This document shows, in pieces, positions 7,043 to 13,762 of a stretch of DNA of 20,509 nt. The DNA is taken from assembly GCA_038232055.1 (NCBI GenBank), contig JBBSIN010000043.1, forward strand, positions 1 through 20,509, given 5' to 3'. This stretch comes from JBBSIN01 sp038232055. Lineage in GTDB: Bacteria > Actinomycetota > Actinomycetes > JADGOV01. Below the pieces are notes generated by a model that was not told the origin of the DNA, ran no database searches, and saw nothing but the letters and a program-made list of their open reading frames with translations. The first letter of the stretch is position 1. The number at the start of each line of letters is the position of its first letter. Made by a program: the position numbers and the translations under genes.

Positions 7043-8437
7043 TCAGCTCCTCTCCGGCCGAGCCGCTCGGTGCGGCGTCCGCGTGGGCAACTCCACAGCG
7101 AACGTCGCGCCACGGTCGGTGTCGACGACGCGGGACCGCCCGCCGTGCGCGGCAACGACGTCCCGCACGATCGCCAGCCCCAACCCGGAGCCGCCCGCGT
7201 CGGCGGTGCGAGCTTCATCCAACCGGGTGAAGCGCTCAAAGACCCGCTCCCGCTCGGCCGGTGGGACACCTGCCCCGTCGTCGGACACCTCGAGTCGCGC
7301 CGTCCCGTCACGAACCGCCAGGGTCACCGCGACCCGGCTACAAGCATGTCGCAGTGCGTTGTCCAGCAGGTTGCGGACCACCCGCGCCAGCGCCTCCGCG
7401 TCGCCGTACACCCGGACCGGCCGCACACCGCTGACGTCGATCGGCATTCTGGCCGGGCCGCGGGTCTCGGCCATCACGACGTCGTCGAGATCGACCGGGA
7501 TCTGGCGCAGGTGGCGGTACGCATCCAGCCGGGCCAGCCCGACAAGGTCGTCGACCAGTCGGGTCAGTCGCCCTACGTCGGCACGCAGCCCCTCGATGTC
7601 GAGCTCCGTCCCGGGATGTCGGGCGGCGACGTCGAGTTGTACGCGCACACTCGCCAGTGGACTGCGCAGCTCGTGCGCGGCGTCGGCCACGAACTGCCGT
7701 TGACGCCGGGTGGCGACGTCGAGTCGACTCAGCAGCTCGTTGAGCGTGGCGGCCAGCCGGCTCAGCTCGTCGCGGCCGGGTGGTTGCCCCAGCCTCTGCT
7801 GCAGGTCGCTCACCGTGATCCGGCTCGCCTGCTGTCGCAGTTTCTCCACCGGCCGGAGCGCACGGCCCACGAGCAGCCATCCGACAACGGCGAGAAGGGC
7901 GACCAGGATGGGCGCGCCGGCGCCCAGGGCTCGGGTGATGACGGCGACCCCGTGCGTCGCCGGACCGAGCGGCAAGCCGGCGTAAACGACATAGGATTTG
8001 CCGCCGTAGGCGGCGCGGACGGCGACGACTCGGTAGGCGCTGTTGTCGCTCAGCGGAACGCCGGCGACGGTGCGCTGTGTGAACGACGTCGCCGAGTCGA
8101 CGGAAAAGGTGAACAGGCGACCCTCGCCGTCGATATTCGCCGAACTGGCGACCACGTGGCCTGCGGCGTCGACGACCTGCACGGCGGCGTCGCCCTCGGC
8201 GGACCTTGGCACCGGATCGGCCAGCCTTCCGGCACGGAGAGCCTGCGCGACCTCCAGGGCTCGCTGCCGGACACCGGCATCGACGCCGGCGACCAGCGTG
8301 GTCCGCAGCTGCGCGACGAGCAGCAGTGAGGCGGCAAGCACACCCGCGGCGATGACGATCGTGGCCGACGCCGTGAGCCTTGCCCGTAGCGATCGGCGGG
8401 ACCACCAGCGAACGGCACCGGACAGCAGTGCCCTCAC
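7043..8437 (-). CDS. Sensor histidine kinase, two-component system 1
   Basis: A 464-aa membrane kinase. TM1 is about 22-44, an extracytoplasmic sensor of about 125 residues follows, TM2 is about 172-191, then HAMP (about 190-240). The HisKA H-box FVADAAHELRSPL puts the phospho-accepting His at 255. The HATPase domain shows N-box NLLDNALRH (356-364), G1 DDGAG (386-390) and G2 GGSGLG (415-420). All catalytic boxes look intact. Its GTG overlaps the regulator stop as GTGA (8434-8437), implying translational coupling. The sensor domain (GDAAVQVVDAAGHVVASSAN, then a strand-rich part) resembles generic periplasmic sensor folds; the signal is unknown. Confidence 0.95.
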   Translation of the reverse strand: MRALLSGAVRWWSRRSLRARLTASATIVIAAGVLAASLLLVAQLRTTLVAGVDAGVRQRALEVAQALRAGRLADPVPRSAEGDAAVQVVDAAGHVVASSANIDGEGRLFTFSVDSATSFTQRTVAGVPLSDNSAYRVVAVRAAYGGKSYVVYAGLPLGPATHGVAVITRALGAGAPILVALLAVVGWLLVGRALRPVEKLRQQASRITVSDLQQRLGQPPGRDELSRLAATLNELLSRLDVATRRQRQFVADAAHELRSPLASVRVQLDVAARHPGTELDIEGLRADVGRLTRLVDDLVGLARLDAYRHLRQIPVDLDDVVMAETRGPARMPIDVSGVRPVRVYGDAEALARVVRNLLDNALRHACSRVAVTLAVRDGTARLEVSDDGAGVPPAERERVFERFTRLDEARTADAGGSGLGLAIVRDVVAAHGGRSRVVDTDRGATFAVELPTRTPHRAARPERS

Positions 8438-9111
8438 CCGCCGTCACCGCGGAGCCGGTAACCCACGCCGCGGACGGTCTCGATGGCTCGACGACCGAAA
8501 GGCACATCGACCTTTTTCCGGAGATAGCCAACGGAGACCTCGACGACGTTGTCATCGCCCGCGTAGTGCTCGTCCCAGACGTGCTCGAGGATTCTCCGCT
8601 TGGTCAGCACCTCGTCGCGATAGCGCAGTAGGTACTCCAGCAGGGCGAACTCACGGGGCGTCAGCCCGATCGTCACGTAGCCGCGCAGGCAGCGGTGAGT
8701 GGCCGGATCCAGGGCGAGGTCGCCGGCACGCAGAACCGCCGGACGGGCTGGCGACCCGCGCCGGAGCAGCGCACGAAGCCTCGCCAGCAGGACGACGTAA
8801 CTGAACGGCTTGGCCAGATAGTCGTCAGCGCCGAGGTCGAGACCGTCCGCGACGTCGTAATCGCCGTCCTTCGCGGTGAGGATCAGCACCGGCGTCCACA
8901 CTCGGGCCGCCCGAAGGCGCCGGAGCACCTCGTACCCGGACAGCCCAGGCAGCATGATGTCGAGCACGACTGCGTCGTACGTCGTCTCGCGGGCGCGCCA
9001 GAGGCCGTCCTCGCCGTCGTGGGCGAGATCGACAGTGAAGCCGTCGGCGCCCAGGCCCCGCGAGAGTGCATTGGCGAGCCGGCGTTCGTCCTCCACCACC
9101 AGGACTCGCAC
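8434..9111 (-). CDS. OmpR/PhoB-type response regulator, two-component system 1
   Basis: A 225-aa regulator. The receiver domain has the acidic pair after VRVLVVEDE, phospho-acceptor Asp51 in VVLDIMLPG, the conserved Thr in LILTAKD, and Lys in DDYLAKPF. The C-terminal winged helix (about 125-222) has LTPREFALLEYLLRY and EVLTKRRILEHVWD, and ends IETVRGVGYRL. GTG 9111 is chosen because the domain begins there, with ATCGGGGA upstream. An in-frame ATG at 9150 would add 13 residues and cannot be excluded. First gene of the operon with the kinase and deacetylase. It faces away from a small secreted protein gene, the natural candidate target along with its own promoter. Confidence 0.94.
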   Translation of the reverse strand: MRVLVVEDERRLANALSRGLGADGFTVDLAHDGEDGLWRARETTYDAVVLDIMLPGLSGYEVLRRLRAARVWTPVLILTAKDGDYDVADGLDLGADDYLAKPFSYVVLLARLRALLRRGSPARPAVLRAGDLALDPATHRCLRGYVTIGLTPREFALLEYLLRYRDEVLTKRRILEHVWDEHYAGDDNVVEVSVGYLRKKVDVPFGRRAIETVRGVGYRLRGDGG

Positions 9112-9186
9112 TACGTGGTCCCCGATCCGCAGGTCCGAGCGCACCAGCATGGCCCTCGCTGCCTGTGACGGCGCTGAGAGAGCCAC

Positions 9187-9211
9187 CTCAGGCGTGCTCA
9201 GGTTCCTCACA
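9187..9211. promoter_or_regulatory. Candidate OmpR-type direct-repeat site
   Basis: CTCAGG at 9187 and 9197, then CTCACA at 9206, form direct repeats with 10- and 9-bp periods in the gap between the response regulator and the divergent secreted protein gene. OmpR/PhoB-family regulators usually bind direct repeats with about one helical turn spacing, so this is a reasonable site for the adjacent regulator. The match is short and the call is inferential. Confidence 0.35.
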
Positions 9212-9232
9212 GCAGCCGTCCGGCACTGTTGC

Positions 9233-9270
9233 CCTCGTCCCGCAGCGGAGGGTCCGCCGGGACGAGGAGG
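9233..9270 (+). promoter_or_regulatory. Leader hairpin overlapping the SD of the secreted protein
   Basis: CCTCGTCCCG (9233-9242) pairs perfectly with CGGGACGAGG (9258-9267). An inner stem GCGGA/TCCGC (9245-9249 with 9253-9257) closes a GGG loop, and a 2-nt bulge (CA) separates the two. The SD GAGGAGG (9264-9270) shares its first four bases with the 3' arm, so folding would mask half of the SD of the ATG at 9278. Confidence 0.5.
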
Positions 9271-9277
9271 TGGTTTC

Positions 9278-9619
9278 ATGAGCAGGATCCCCAAGCCGCT
9301 GGCGGTGATCGCCGGCGCGGCGCTCGCGGTCGCCACGTTCGGCACCGGAGCCGCGCTCGCGGCCGGCGGGTCGTCGTCGACTCCGTCCAGCCATGTGGTC
9401 AGTCGCACCACGCCGTCCACGGCCGGGACTTCGGTGACGCGCACCGTCCAGAAGGCCGGGAAGGCCGGGAAGGCCGCGAAGGTCGCGGCGCCGAGAGGTG
9501 CAGCCGACGCGGAACAGGAGCCGCAGGGCGAGCAGGAAACCAGCGGCGCCTCCGACGGTCCCGGCGGCCACCAGGACCCGGCCGGCAACGTCGACCACCA
9601 GTTCGAGGGCGAGGAGTAA
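9278..9619 (+). CDS. Small secreted protein of unknown function
   Basis: A 113-aa protein. The first 28 residues form a clear Sec signal peptide (MSRIPKPLAVIAGAALAVAT, then AALA before the likely cut). The mature part is low-complexity with no Cys: a Ser/Thr-rich start, a basic KAG-repeat stretch (59-69), then an acidic Gln/Glu/Gly-rich tail ending DPAGNVDHQFEGEE. There is no lipobox or anchor, so it is probably released or wall-associated. ATG 9278 has the strong SD GAGGAGG at 7-nt spacing. It diverges from the two-component operon, whose regulator may control it. I do not recognise an enzymatic family; the charged, disordered composition suggests a binding or signal-buffering role, which is inference. 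Confidence 0.85.
   Translation: MSRIPKPLAVIAGAALAVATFGTGAALAAGGSSSTPSSHVVSRTTPSTAGTSVTRTVQKAGKAGKAAKVAAPRGAADAEQEPQGEQETSGASDGPGGHQDPAGNVDHQFEGEE
9452..9487 (+). repeat. Four 9-bp tandem repeats inside the secreted protein gene
   Basis: AAGGCCGGG occurs twice, followed by AAGGCCGCG and AAGGTCGCG, all in frame. They encode KAG-KAG-KAA-KVA in the basic linker. The in-frame 9-bp unit can expand or contract without breaking the gene. Confidence 0.75.
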
Positions 9620-9641
9620 AGCCGGCCCGGCGTAGCCCGTG

Positions 9642-9680
9642 CGTGCGCCGGTGTGAGCGCCCCGCTCCCACCGGCGCACG
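9642..9680. terminator. Strong inverted repeat between convergent genes, probable bidirectional terminator
   Basis: An 18-nt arm at 9642-9659 pairs with 9663-9680 with one mismatch and a 3-nt C loop, directly between the stop of the secreted protein (9619) and the stop of LysR (9694). There is no T-tract, as is common for high-GC actinomycete terminators. The symmetry would serve both transcripts. Confidence 0.7.
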
Positions 9681-9693
9681 GCACGGCGCAGCG

Positions 9694-10623
9694 CTACCGC
9701 CGGCCGCCGGCCGCCCGGCGCTGTTCTGCCGCGGCCGCGCGCAGCCCGTCGAGCATGACTGGCACCGCGCCCCTCTCGGCGATGGCCGGTCGGGTGATGG
9801 CGTAGACGTGGCGTACCGGCTCCGGTCCGCGAACGCGACGGACGGCGACCCCGTCCCGGACGGCGCCGAGTCCCAACATGGGGATCATGGCCACTCCGAG
9901 GCCGACAGCGACGTAGCCCTGGGTAGCCGGGTAGTCGTCCGCCTCCGCGGCGAACCGAGGGGTGAACCCCGCCGCCACGCACGCGTCGAGCGCCTGTTGC
10001 TCACAGGAGTCCGGGCAGCTCGCGGTAGTGATCCACGCCTCGCCGGCCAGTTCGGCGAGGTCGATGCGACGTCGGCCAGCCAACCGGTGCCGCTTTGGCA
10101 GGACGACTCGGAAGGGGTCGTCCAGGAGATGGATCCGCAGCACGCCGTCGTCGGGAAGTGCGTCGGAGGCCCGCGGCTCGACCGTCACCGCGATGTCCAC
10201 CCGACCGCTACGGACGGCCTCGGCTGCGTCGTCGGACTCCCCGACCGTCAGGTCGAGAAGCACGCCGGGGCAACGCAGGCGGAACTCGCCGACGGCAATC
10301 GGGACAAGCCCGGAGCCGGCGGTAGGAAAGGCGATCATGCTGAGTCGACCACTGTGTCCGCTGCGTAAAGAGTCCAGGGCGGCCTCCGTCTGGGCGAGCT
10401 GGGTGAGCACACCCTCGGCATGCTCGGCCAGCAGACGTCCGGCGGCGGTCGGTCGGATCCCCCGCCCCGACTTCTCGAGCAAAGCCATGCCGGCCTCCCG
10501 CTCGAGCGCCGCGACGTGCTGGCTGACCGCGGAGGGGCTGTAGCTCAAGCGGTGCGCTGCGGCGGTCACTGAGCCCGAATCAACCACGGCCTTGAGCACC
10601 CGGAGGCGACGCACGTCCAGCAC
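9694..10623 (-). CDS. LysR family transcriptional regulator
   Basis: A 309-aa regulator of usual LysR length. The N-terminal winged HTH (about 1-62) reads VRRLRVLKAVVDSGSVTAAA, then LSYSPSAVSQHVAALEREAG and IRPTAAGRLL. The effector-binding domain follows from about 90, with typical elements SGRLSMIAF, VDIAVTVEP and VGLGVAMIPML. A Cys cluster (Cys203, Cys207, Cys215) sits in the second subdomain; a redox or metal role is only a possibility. GTG 10623 is preferred because the family N-terminus starts there. It lacks an SD but has the -10-like TACACAAT 6-7 nt upstream, so it may be leaderless. The frame is open upstream to 10695. It is divergent from the small membrane protein at 10731, a likely target. 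Confidence 0.92.
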   Translation of the reverse strand: MLDVRRLRVLKAVVDSGSVTAAAHRLSYSPSAVSQHVAALEREAGMALLEKSGRGIRPTAAGRLLAEHAEGVLTQLAQTEAALDSLRSGHSGRLSMIAFPTAGSGLVPIAVGEFRLRCPGVLLDLTVGESDDAAEAVRSGRVDIAVTVEPRASDALPDDGVLRIHLLDDPFRVVLPKRHRLAGRRRIDLAELAGEAWITTASCPDSCEQQALDACVAAGFTPRFAAEADDYPATQGYVAVGLGVAMIPMLGLGAVRDGVAVRRVRGPEPVRHVYAITRPAIAERGAVPVMLDGLRAAAAEQRRAAGGRR

Positions 10624-10660
10624 CAGTTCATTGTGTAGTAAAGCTGAAGCGTTGTACAGA
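10624..10660. promoter_or_regulatory. Overlapping divergent promoter candidates
   Basis: On the plus strand TTGTGT (10631-10636) and TACAGA (10655-10660) are 18 bp apart, suitable for the small membrane protein. On the minus strand TTCTGT and TACACA, also 18 bp apart, point at the LysR GTG. Both sit in an A/T-richer patch that stands out from the surroundings. Overlap would make the two transcripts compete, a common LysR arrangement. Confidence 0.4.
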
Positions 10661-10695
10661 ACTCTTCGCTTGTCCTGCATGACAGGTAGGCGCAT

Positions 10696-10707
10696 CCTGA
10701 CGTCAGG
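10696..10707. promoter_or_regulatory. 12-bp perfect palindrome before the small membrane protein
   Basis: CCTGACGTCAGG is perfectly symmetric and lies 9 bp before the AAAGGAGG SD, downstream of the candidate promoter. A protein bound here would block transcription or, as RNA, affect initiation. Which regulator binds is unknown. Confidence 0.4.
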
Positions 10708-10730
10708 GAAACGGTAAAGGAGGCGTCGAG

Positions 10731-10883
10731 ATGGTCTGGATCGTGCTGGTGTTCTTCGTTGTCATCGCCATCCTCGGTCCACTCTTCGGAGCGGACAGCC
10801 GCGATGGACTCGACTGGCGACGGCCGACAACGCCCCGCACTAGTCGAGGCGTCGGCGGTCGAGGGCTCCGGCGCTCTCCTTAG
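10731..10883 (+). CDS. 50-aa single-pass membrane peptide
   Basis: This very small ORF has a near-perfect SD, AAAGGAGG (10716-10723), 7 nt before ATG, the strongest in the window. Residues 2-20 (VWIVLVFFVVIAILGPLFG) form one transmembrane helix. They are followed by GADSRDGLDWRRP and a basic, Arg-rich tail (RGVGGRGLRRSP) that should lie in the cytoplasm. I recall DSRDG-DW-like motifs in other short actinobacterial membrane proteins, but no function. Its last 44 bp overlap the 3' end of the convergent kinase gene. It diverges from LysR, with a palindrome and promoter between them. Confidence 0.7.
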   Translation: MVWIVLVFFVVIAILGPLFGADSRDGLDWRRPTTPRTSRGVGGRGLRRSP

Positions 10884-12246
10884 CCGGCAGGCGGACGCGT
10901 ACGACGGCGCCGCCCAGCGGTGGCCCGTTGCGGAGCGCAATGTTTCCGCCGTGCGCCCGTGCGATCGCAGCGACGATGCTGAGCCCGAGGCCGGCGCCGC
11001 CGGCGCCACGGGTTCGAGCGGCGCTGCCGCGAGCGAAGCGCTCCACCGCAATCGGGAGCACCTCGGCGGCGAAGCCCGGCCCGTCGTCGGCGACCTCGAG
11101 GACGGCATCACCGTCCGCCGCGGAGGTTTCCAGCCGGACGCGACCTGCGCCGGCGTGGGCGGCGTTTGCCACCACGTTGTCGACGAGACGCTCGAGCTGA
11201 TGGTGGTCCACGAACACGACGACTCCGCCACCGGAAGCTTCGGTGTGGACGTGATGCACCGAGGCCAGCCGGTCGAGAAGGCCGAGGACGAGGTCGTGGA
11301 GGTCTACCCGGCGCCGGTCCAGCGTCAGTGCGCCGCTTCGCTCCCGGGCGAGGACAAGCAGGTCCTCGGCGAGCCGGCCCAGTCGCTCGGCCTCCCGCCG
11401 GGCGCCCTGCAGGGAGCGCGCCATCTCGGCCGGGTCATCCTGGGCCAGCAGCCCGAGCTCGAGCTCGGCGGAGAGTACGGCGATCGGCGTACGCAGCTCG
11501 TGGCTGGCATCGTCGACGAACGTGCGTTCCCGCTCGAACGACACGGCGAGCCGGGCGAGCATGGCGTTGAGCGTGCGGGCCAGCCGGGCGAGCTCGTCCT
11601 CGCCGGGCGGGACCGGCAGTCGGTTGCTCGCGTCGGCTGCGGAGATGACCGCCGCCTCGTCCGTCAGGGCCGCGACGGGTCGCAGCGCCGCTCCGGCCAG
11701 CAGCCAGCCGGCGAGCGCGAGCGCCGCGAGCATGAGCGGTCCGGCCACCACGAGCAGCAGCGCGAGCCGTTCCTTCGCCCGGTCGACGTCACTGAGCGAC
11801 GACCCGACGACGAGCACGCTTCCACCTGGGACGGGCTCCGCCGCCAGGCGCGCCTGCTCGGCGAGTCCGGTCTCCGCCCTGGTCACGCTGAAGACGCCTT
11901 GCCGGGCGAGACGCAGCTCGTCGGGGCGCAACACGGGCTCGCGCGGCGGCTCCTGTCCGCTCGAGCTGCCGCTAGGTTCGGTGAGAGTCCCCGAGGCCAC
12001 GACCACGTCGCCGTCCGGCCCGATGAGCTGGGCGAAGCGGTCGTGCTGCAGCACGGAGAGGTCACCCGTGTGCACCGCGGCTCGGAGGTCGCGCATCCGG
12101 GCGCTGAGCCCGTCGTTGACGGCCTCGTCGAGGGTCACCACCAGCGTCGAGTAGAGCAGCGTGAGTCCCACCGCCAGGGCCGCCCCGGCGCCGACGGCGA
12201 ACAGCAGCGCCAGCCTGCCGCGCAGCGACGTCGGCGAGAGACGCAC
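10840..12246 (-). CDS. Sensor histidine kinase, two-component system 2
   Basis: A 468-aa kinase. TM1 is about 10-32, the extracytoplasmic sensor about 36-158, TM2 about 160-184, then HAMP. The H-box FVDDASHELRTPI places the phospho-acceptor at His249. The ATPase part has VDNVVANAAHA (N-box), DDGPG (387-391) and GGAGLGL (G2). The sensor contains a Ser/Gly/Pro-rich insert (about 91-104). GTG 12246 is chosen because no earlier start fits. A TANNNT hexamer (TACCGT on the minus strand, 12253-12258) lies 6 nt before it, suggesting a leaderless mRNA. Its partner regulator is divergent rather than in an operon. Confidence 0.94.
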   Translation of the reverse strand: MRLSPTSLRGRLALLFAVGAGAALAVGLTLLYSTLVVTLDEAVNDGLSARMRDLRAAVHTGDLSVLQHDRFAQLIGPDGDVVVASGTLTEPSGSSSGQEPPREPVLRPDELRLARQGVFSVTRAETGLAEQARLAAEPVPGGSVLVVGSSLSDVDRAKERLALLLVVAGPLMLAALALAGWLLAGAALRPVAALTDEAAVISAADASNRLPVPPGEDELARLARTLNAMLARLAVSFERERTFVDDASHELRTPIAVLSAELELGLLAQDDPAEMARSLQGARREAERLGRLAEDLLVLARERSGALTLDRRRVDLHDLVLGLLDRLASVHHVHTEASGGGVVVFVDHHQLERLVDNVVANAAHAGAGRVRLETSAADGDAVLEVADDGPGFAAEVLPIAVERFARGSAARTRGAGGAGLGLSIVAAIARAHGGNIALRNGPPLGGAVVRVRLPAKESAGALDRRRLD

Positions 12247-12324
12247 GTAGCCACGGTAGAGGCGCCGGCGTACGACCTCCGTTTCCGCCGGATTGCGCGG
12301 AAACCGCGCGTAGGCTGCTTGGAC
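12247..12324. promoter_or_regulatory. Divergent kinase/regulator promoter region with palindrome
   Basis: This 78-bp gap separates the two start codons. GTTTCCGC (12281-12288) and GCGGAAAC (12297-12304) form a perfect 8-bp inverted repeat around an 8-bp spacer. A -10-like TAGGCT (12311-12316) lies 8 nt before the regulator GTG, and TACCGT lies 6 nt before the kinase GTG on the other strand. The palindrome overlaps the -20 to -43 zone of the regulator transcript and could control both directions. Confidence 0.5.
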
Positions 12325-13002
12325 GTGCGGGTGCTCGTGGTCGAGGACGACGCGGCGATGCGGGGGGTCCTCCGCCGAGCGCTCCAGCGCGAGGGTTACG
12401 CCGTCGACACGGTCGACAACGGGACCGACGCGCTGTGGAGCATTGGTGAAAACACCTACGACGCCGTGCTCCTCGACGTGATGATTCCGCGGCCTGACGG
12501 GCTCGTGGTGCTGCGCCGGCTACGCGACGAGGGCTGCGTTGTGCCGGTCCTGCTGCTGACGGCTCGCGGCGACGTCGGGGACCGGGTGGCCGGGCTCGAC
12601 GGCGGCGCGGATGACTATCTCACCAAGCCCTTCGCTCTGACCGAGCTGTTCGCTCGGCTCCGCTCACTGACTCGGCGCGGCATGCCGGACCGGCCGGACG
12701 TGGTCGTGGTCGGTGACCTGACCCTCGATCCAGGGGCACACTCCGTTCGTCGCGGCGAGGAGCGGATCGATCTCTCCGCGAAGGAGTTCGCGCTCCTCAC
12801 CGAGCTCATGCGCCATCCCGGCGAGGTGCTGACGCGCCGGCACCTCATCGACCACGTATGGGACTTCGCCTACGACGACGCCTCCAACGTCGTAGACGTC
12901 TACATCCGCTACCTGCGCGACAAGGTCGACCGGCCCTTCGGCCGTACATCGATCGCGACGATCCGCGGCATCGGCTACCGCTTCAGTAACGACTCCTGCT
13001 GA
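12325..13002 (+). CDS. OmpR/PhoB-type response regulator, two-component system 2
   Basis: A 225-aa regulator, the same length as that of system 1. The receiver has VRVLVVEDD at the start, phospho-acceptor Asp51 in VLLDVMIPRPDG, Thr in LLLTARGD, and Lys in DDYLTKPF. The winged helix has LSAKEFALLTELMRH and EVLTRRHLIDHVWD, and ends IATIRGIGYRF. GTG 12325 is where the domain begins; TTG 12319 would add two residues. There is no SD, and a TAGGCT -10-like box just upstream suggests leaderless initiation. The last 20 bp overlap the convergent gatD. It partners the divergent kinase at 10840-12246 by proximity. Confidence 0.94.
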   Translation: MRVLVVEDDAAMRGVLRRALQREGYAVDTVDNGTDALWSIGENTYDAVLLDVMIPRPDGLVVLRRLRDEGCVVPVLLLTARGDVGDRVAGLDGGADDYLTKPFALTELFARLRSLTRRGMPDRPDVVVVGDLTLDPGAHSVRRGEERIDLSAKEFALLTELMRHPGEVLTRRHLIDHVWDFAYDDASNVVDVYIRYLRDKVDRPFGRTSIATIRGIGYRFSNDSC

Positions 13003-13762
13003 CCAGGCGACCCGCGGACGCGGAGAACCGGGACCCGGGAGTGCCGAGCGCCGCGGCTATCCGCTCGGAGCGCAGCTGCTCGACCATTGGGTCGGGCAAC
13101 GGCGGCAACGCTCCGACCACCCACTGCAGCAACAGGTCGGCGAGCGCCGGGTTGCGGGCCAACGCTGGTCCGTGCAGGTACGTACCGACGACGCGACCCT
13201 GGCAGGCCCCTTCCGTGCGGCTTCCCTCGCTGTTTCCCACACCGGCGAGGGTGCGACCGAGCGGGACGGCCTCGGCGCCCAGCGTCGTACGCCCCGCATG
13301 GTTCTCGTAGCCGGTCAGCACCGGCAGCTCCGGTCGGTTCACCGGCTCGGCAACCACCTCGCCCACCGCTCGCTTGCCGGACCGGGTGGTGACGACGTCG
13401 AGCAAACCCGCGCCGGGGACAAGCGTCCCGTCCTCGTCGGCGAACGTGGCCCCGAGGATCTGAAAGCCCGCGCAGACGGCGAACACGACGGCGCCGCCGG
13501 CGACGGCCTTCGCCAGCGCCGCCGCACCGTGGCCCTGGAGCCGTTCGGCGGCCTGCATCTGGTTGAGGTCCTCGCCACCGCCGAGCAGGTAGATGTCACC
13601 GCTCGTCGGCATCGGGTCGCCGACCGACGCGGTCACCACATCGGCGCAGATGCCGCGGCGGGCCGCCCGCTGCTGCAGGACGCACACATTCCCCGTGTCG
13701 CCGTACGTGCCCAGCAGTTCCGGGTAGACGGAGACCAGCCGCAGCTTGTCGCTATGCGGCAT
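12983..13762 (-). CDS. gatD: Lipid II isoglutaminyl synthase, glutamine amidotransferase subunit GatD
   Basis: A 259-aa class I glutamine amidotransferase. It hydrolyses glutamine and passes ammonia to MurT, which amidates the alpha-carboxyl of D-Glu in the lipid II stem peptide to D-isoglutamine, at the cytoplasmic face of the membrane. The nucleophile is Cys97 in FAVCAGFQILG, the catalytic His is His197 in GTYLHGPALARNPALAD, and LYLLGGGEDLNQ-like IYLLGGGEDLNQ is a GatD hallmark. Length and motif spacing match Staphylococcus GatD (Cys94/His189). ATG 13762 lies inside the murT 3' end (11-bp overlap), so the pair is translationally coupled. The 3' end overlaps the convergent response regulator by 20 bp. 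Confidence 0.95.
   Translation of the reverse strand: MPHSDKLRLVSVYPELLGTYGDTGNVCVLQQRAARRGICADVVTASVGDPMPTSGDIYLLGGGEDLNQMQAAERLQGHGAAALAKAVAGGAVVFAVCAGFQILGATFADEDGTLVPGAGLLDVVTTRSGKRAVGEVVAEPVNRPELPVLTGYENHAGRTTLGAEAVPLGRTLAGVGNSEGSRTEGACQGRVVGTYLHGPALARNPALADLLLQWVVGALPPLPDPMVEQLRSERIAAALGTPGSRFSASAGRLVSRSRY

Noticed and set aside
8434..9684. Long N-terminal extension of the system 1 response regulator up to 9684
   Set aside because: The extension is low-complexity and antisense to the secreted protein, which has its own SD and signal peptide. The receiver domain begins at 9111.
10759..13002. A 747-codon plus-strand open frame that could look like a large fusion ending in a response regulator
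   Set aside because: The first about 520 codons are the antisense shadow of the kinase at 10840-12246; only 12325-13002 has family sequence.
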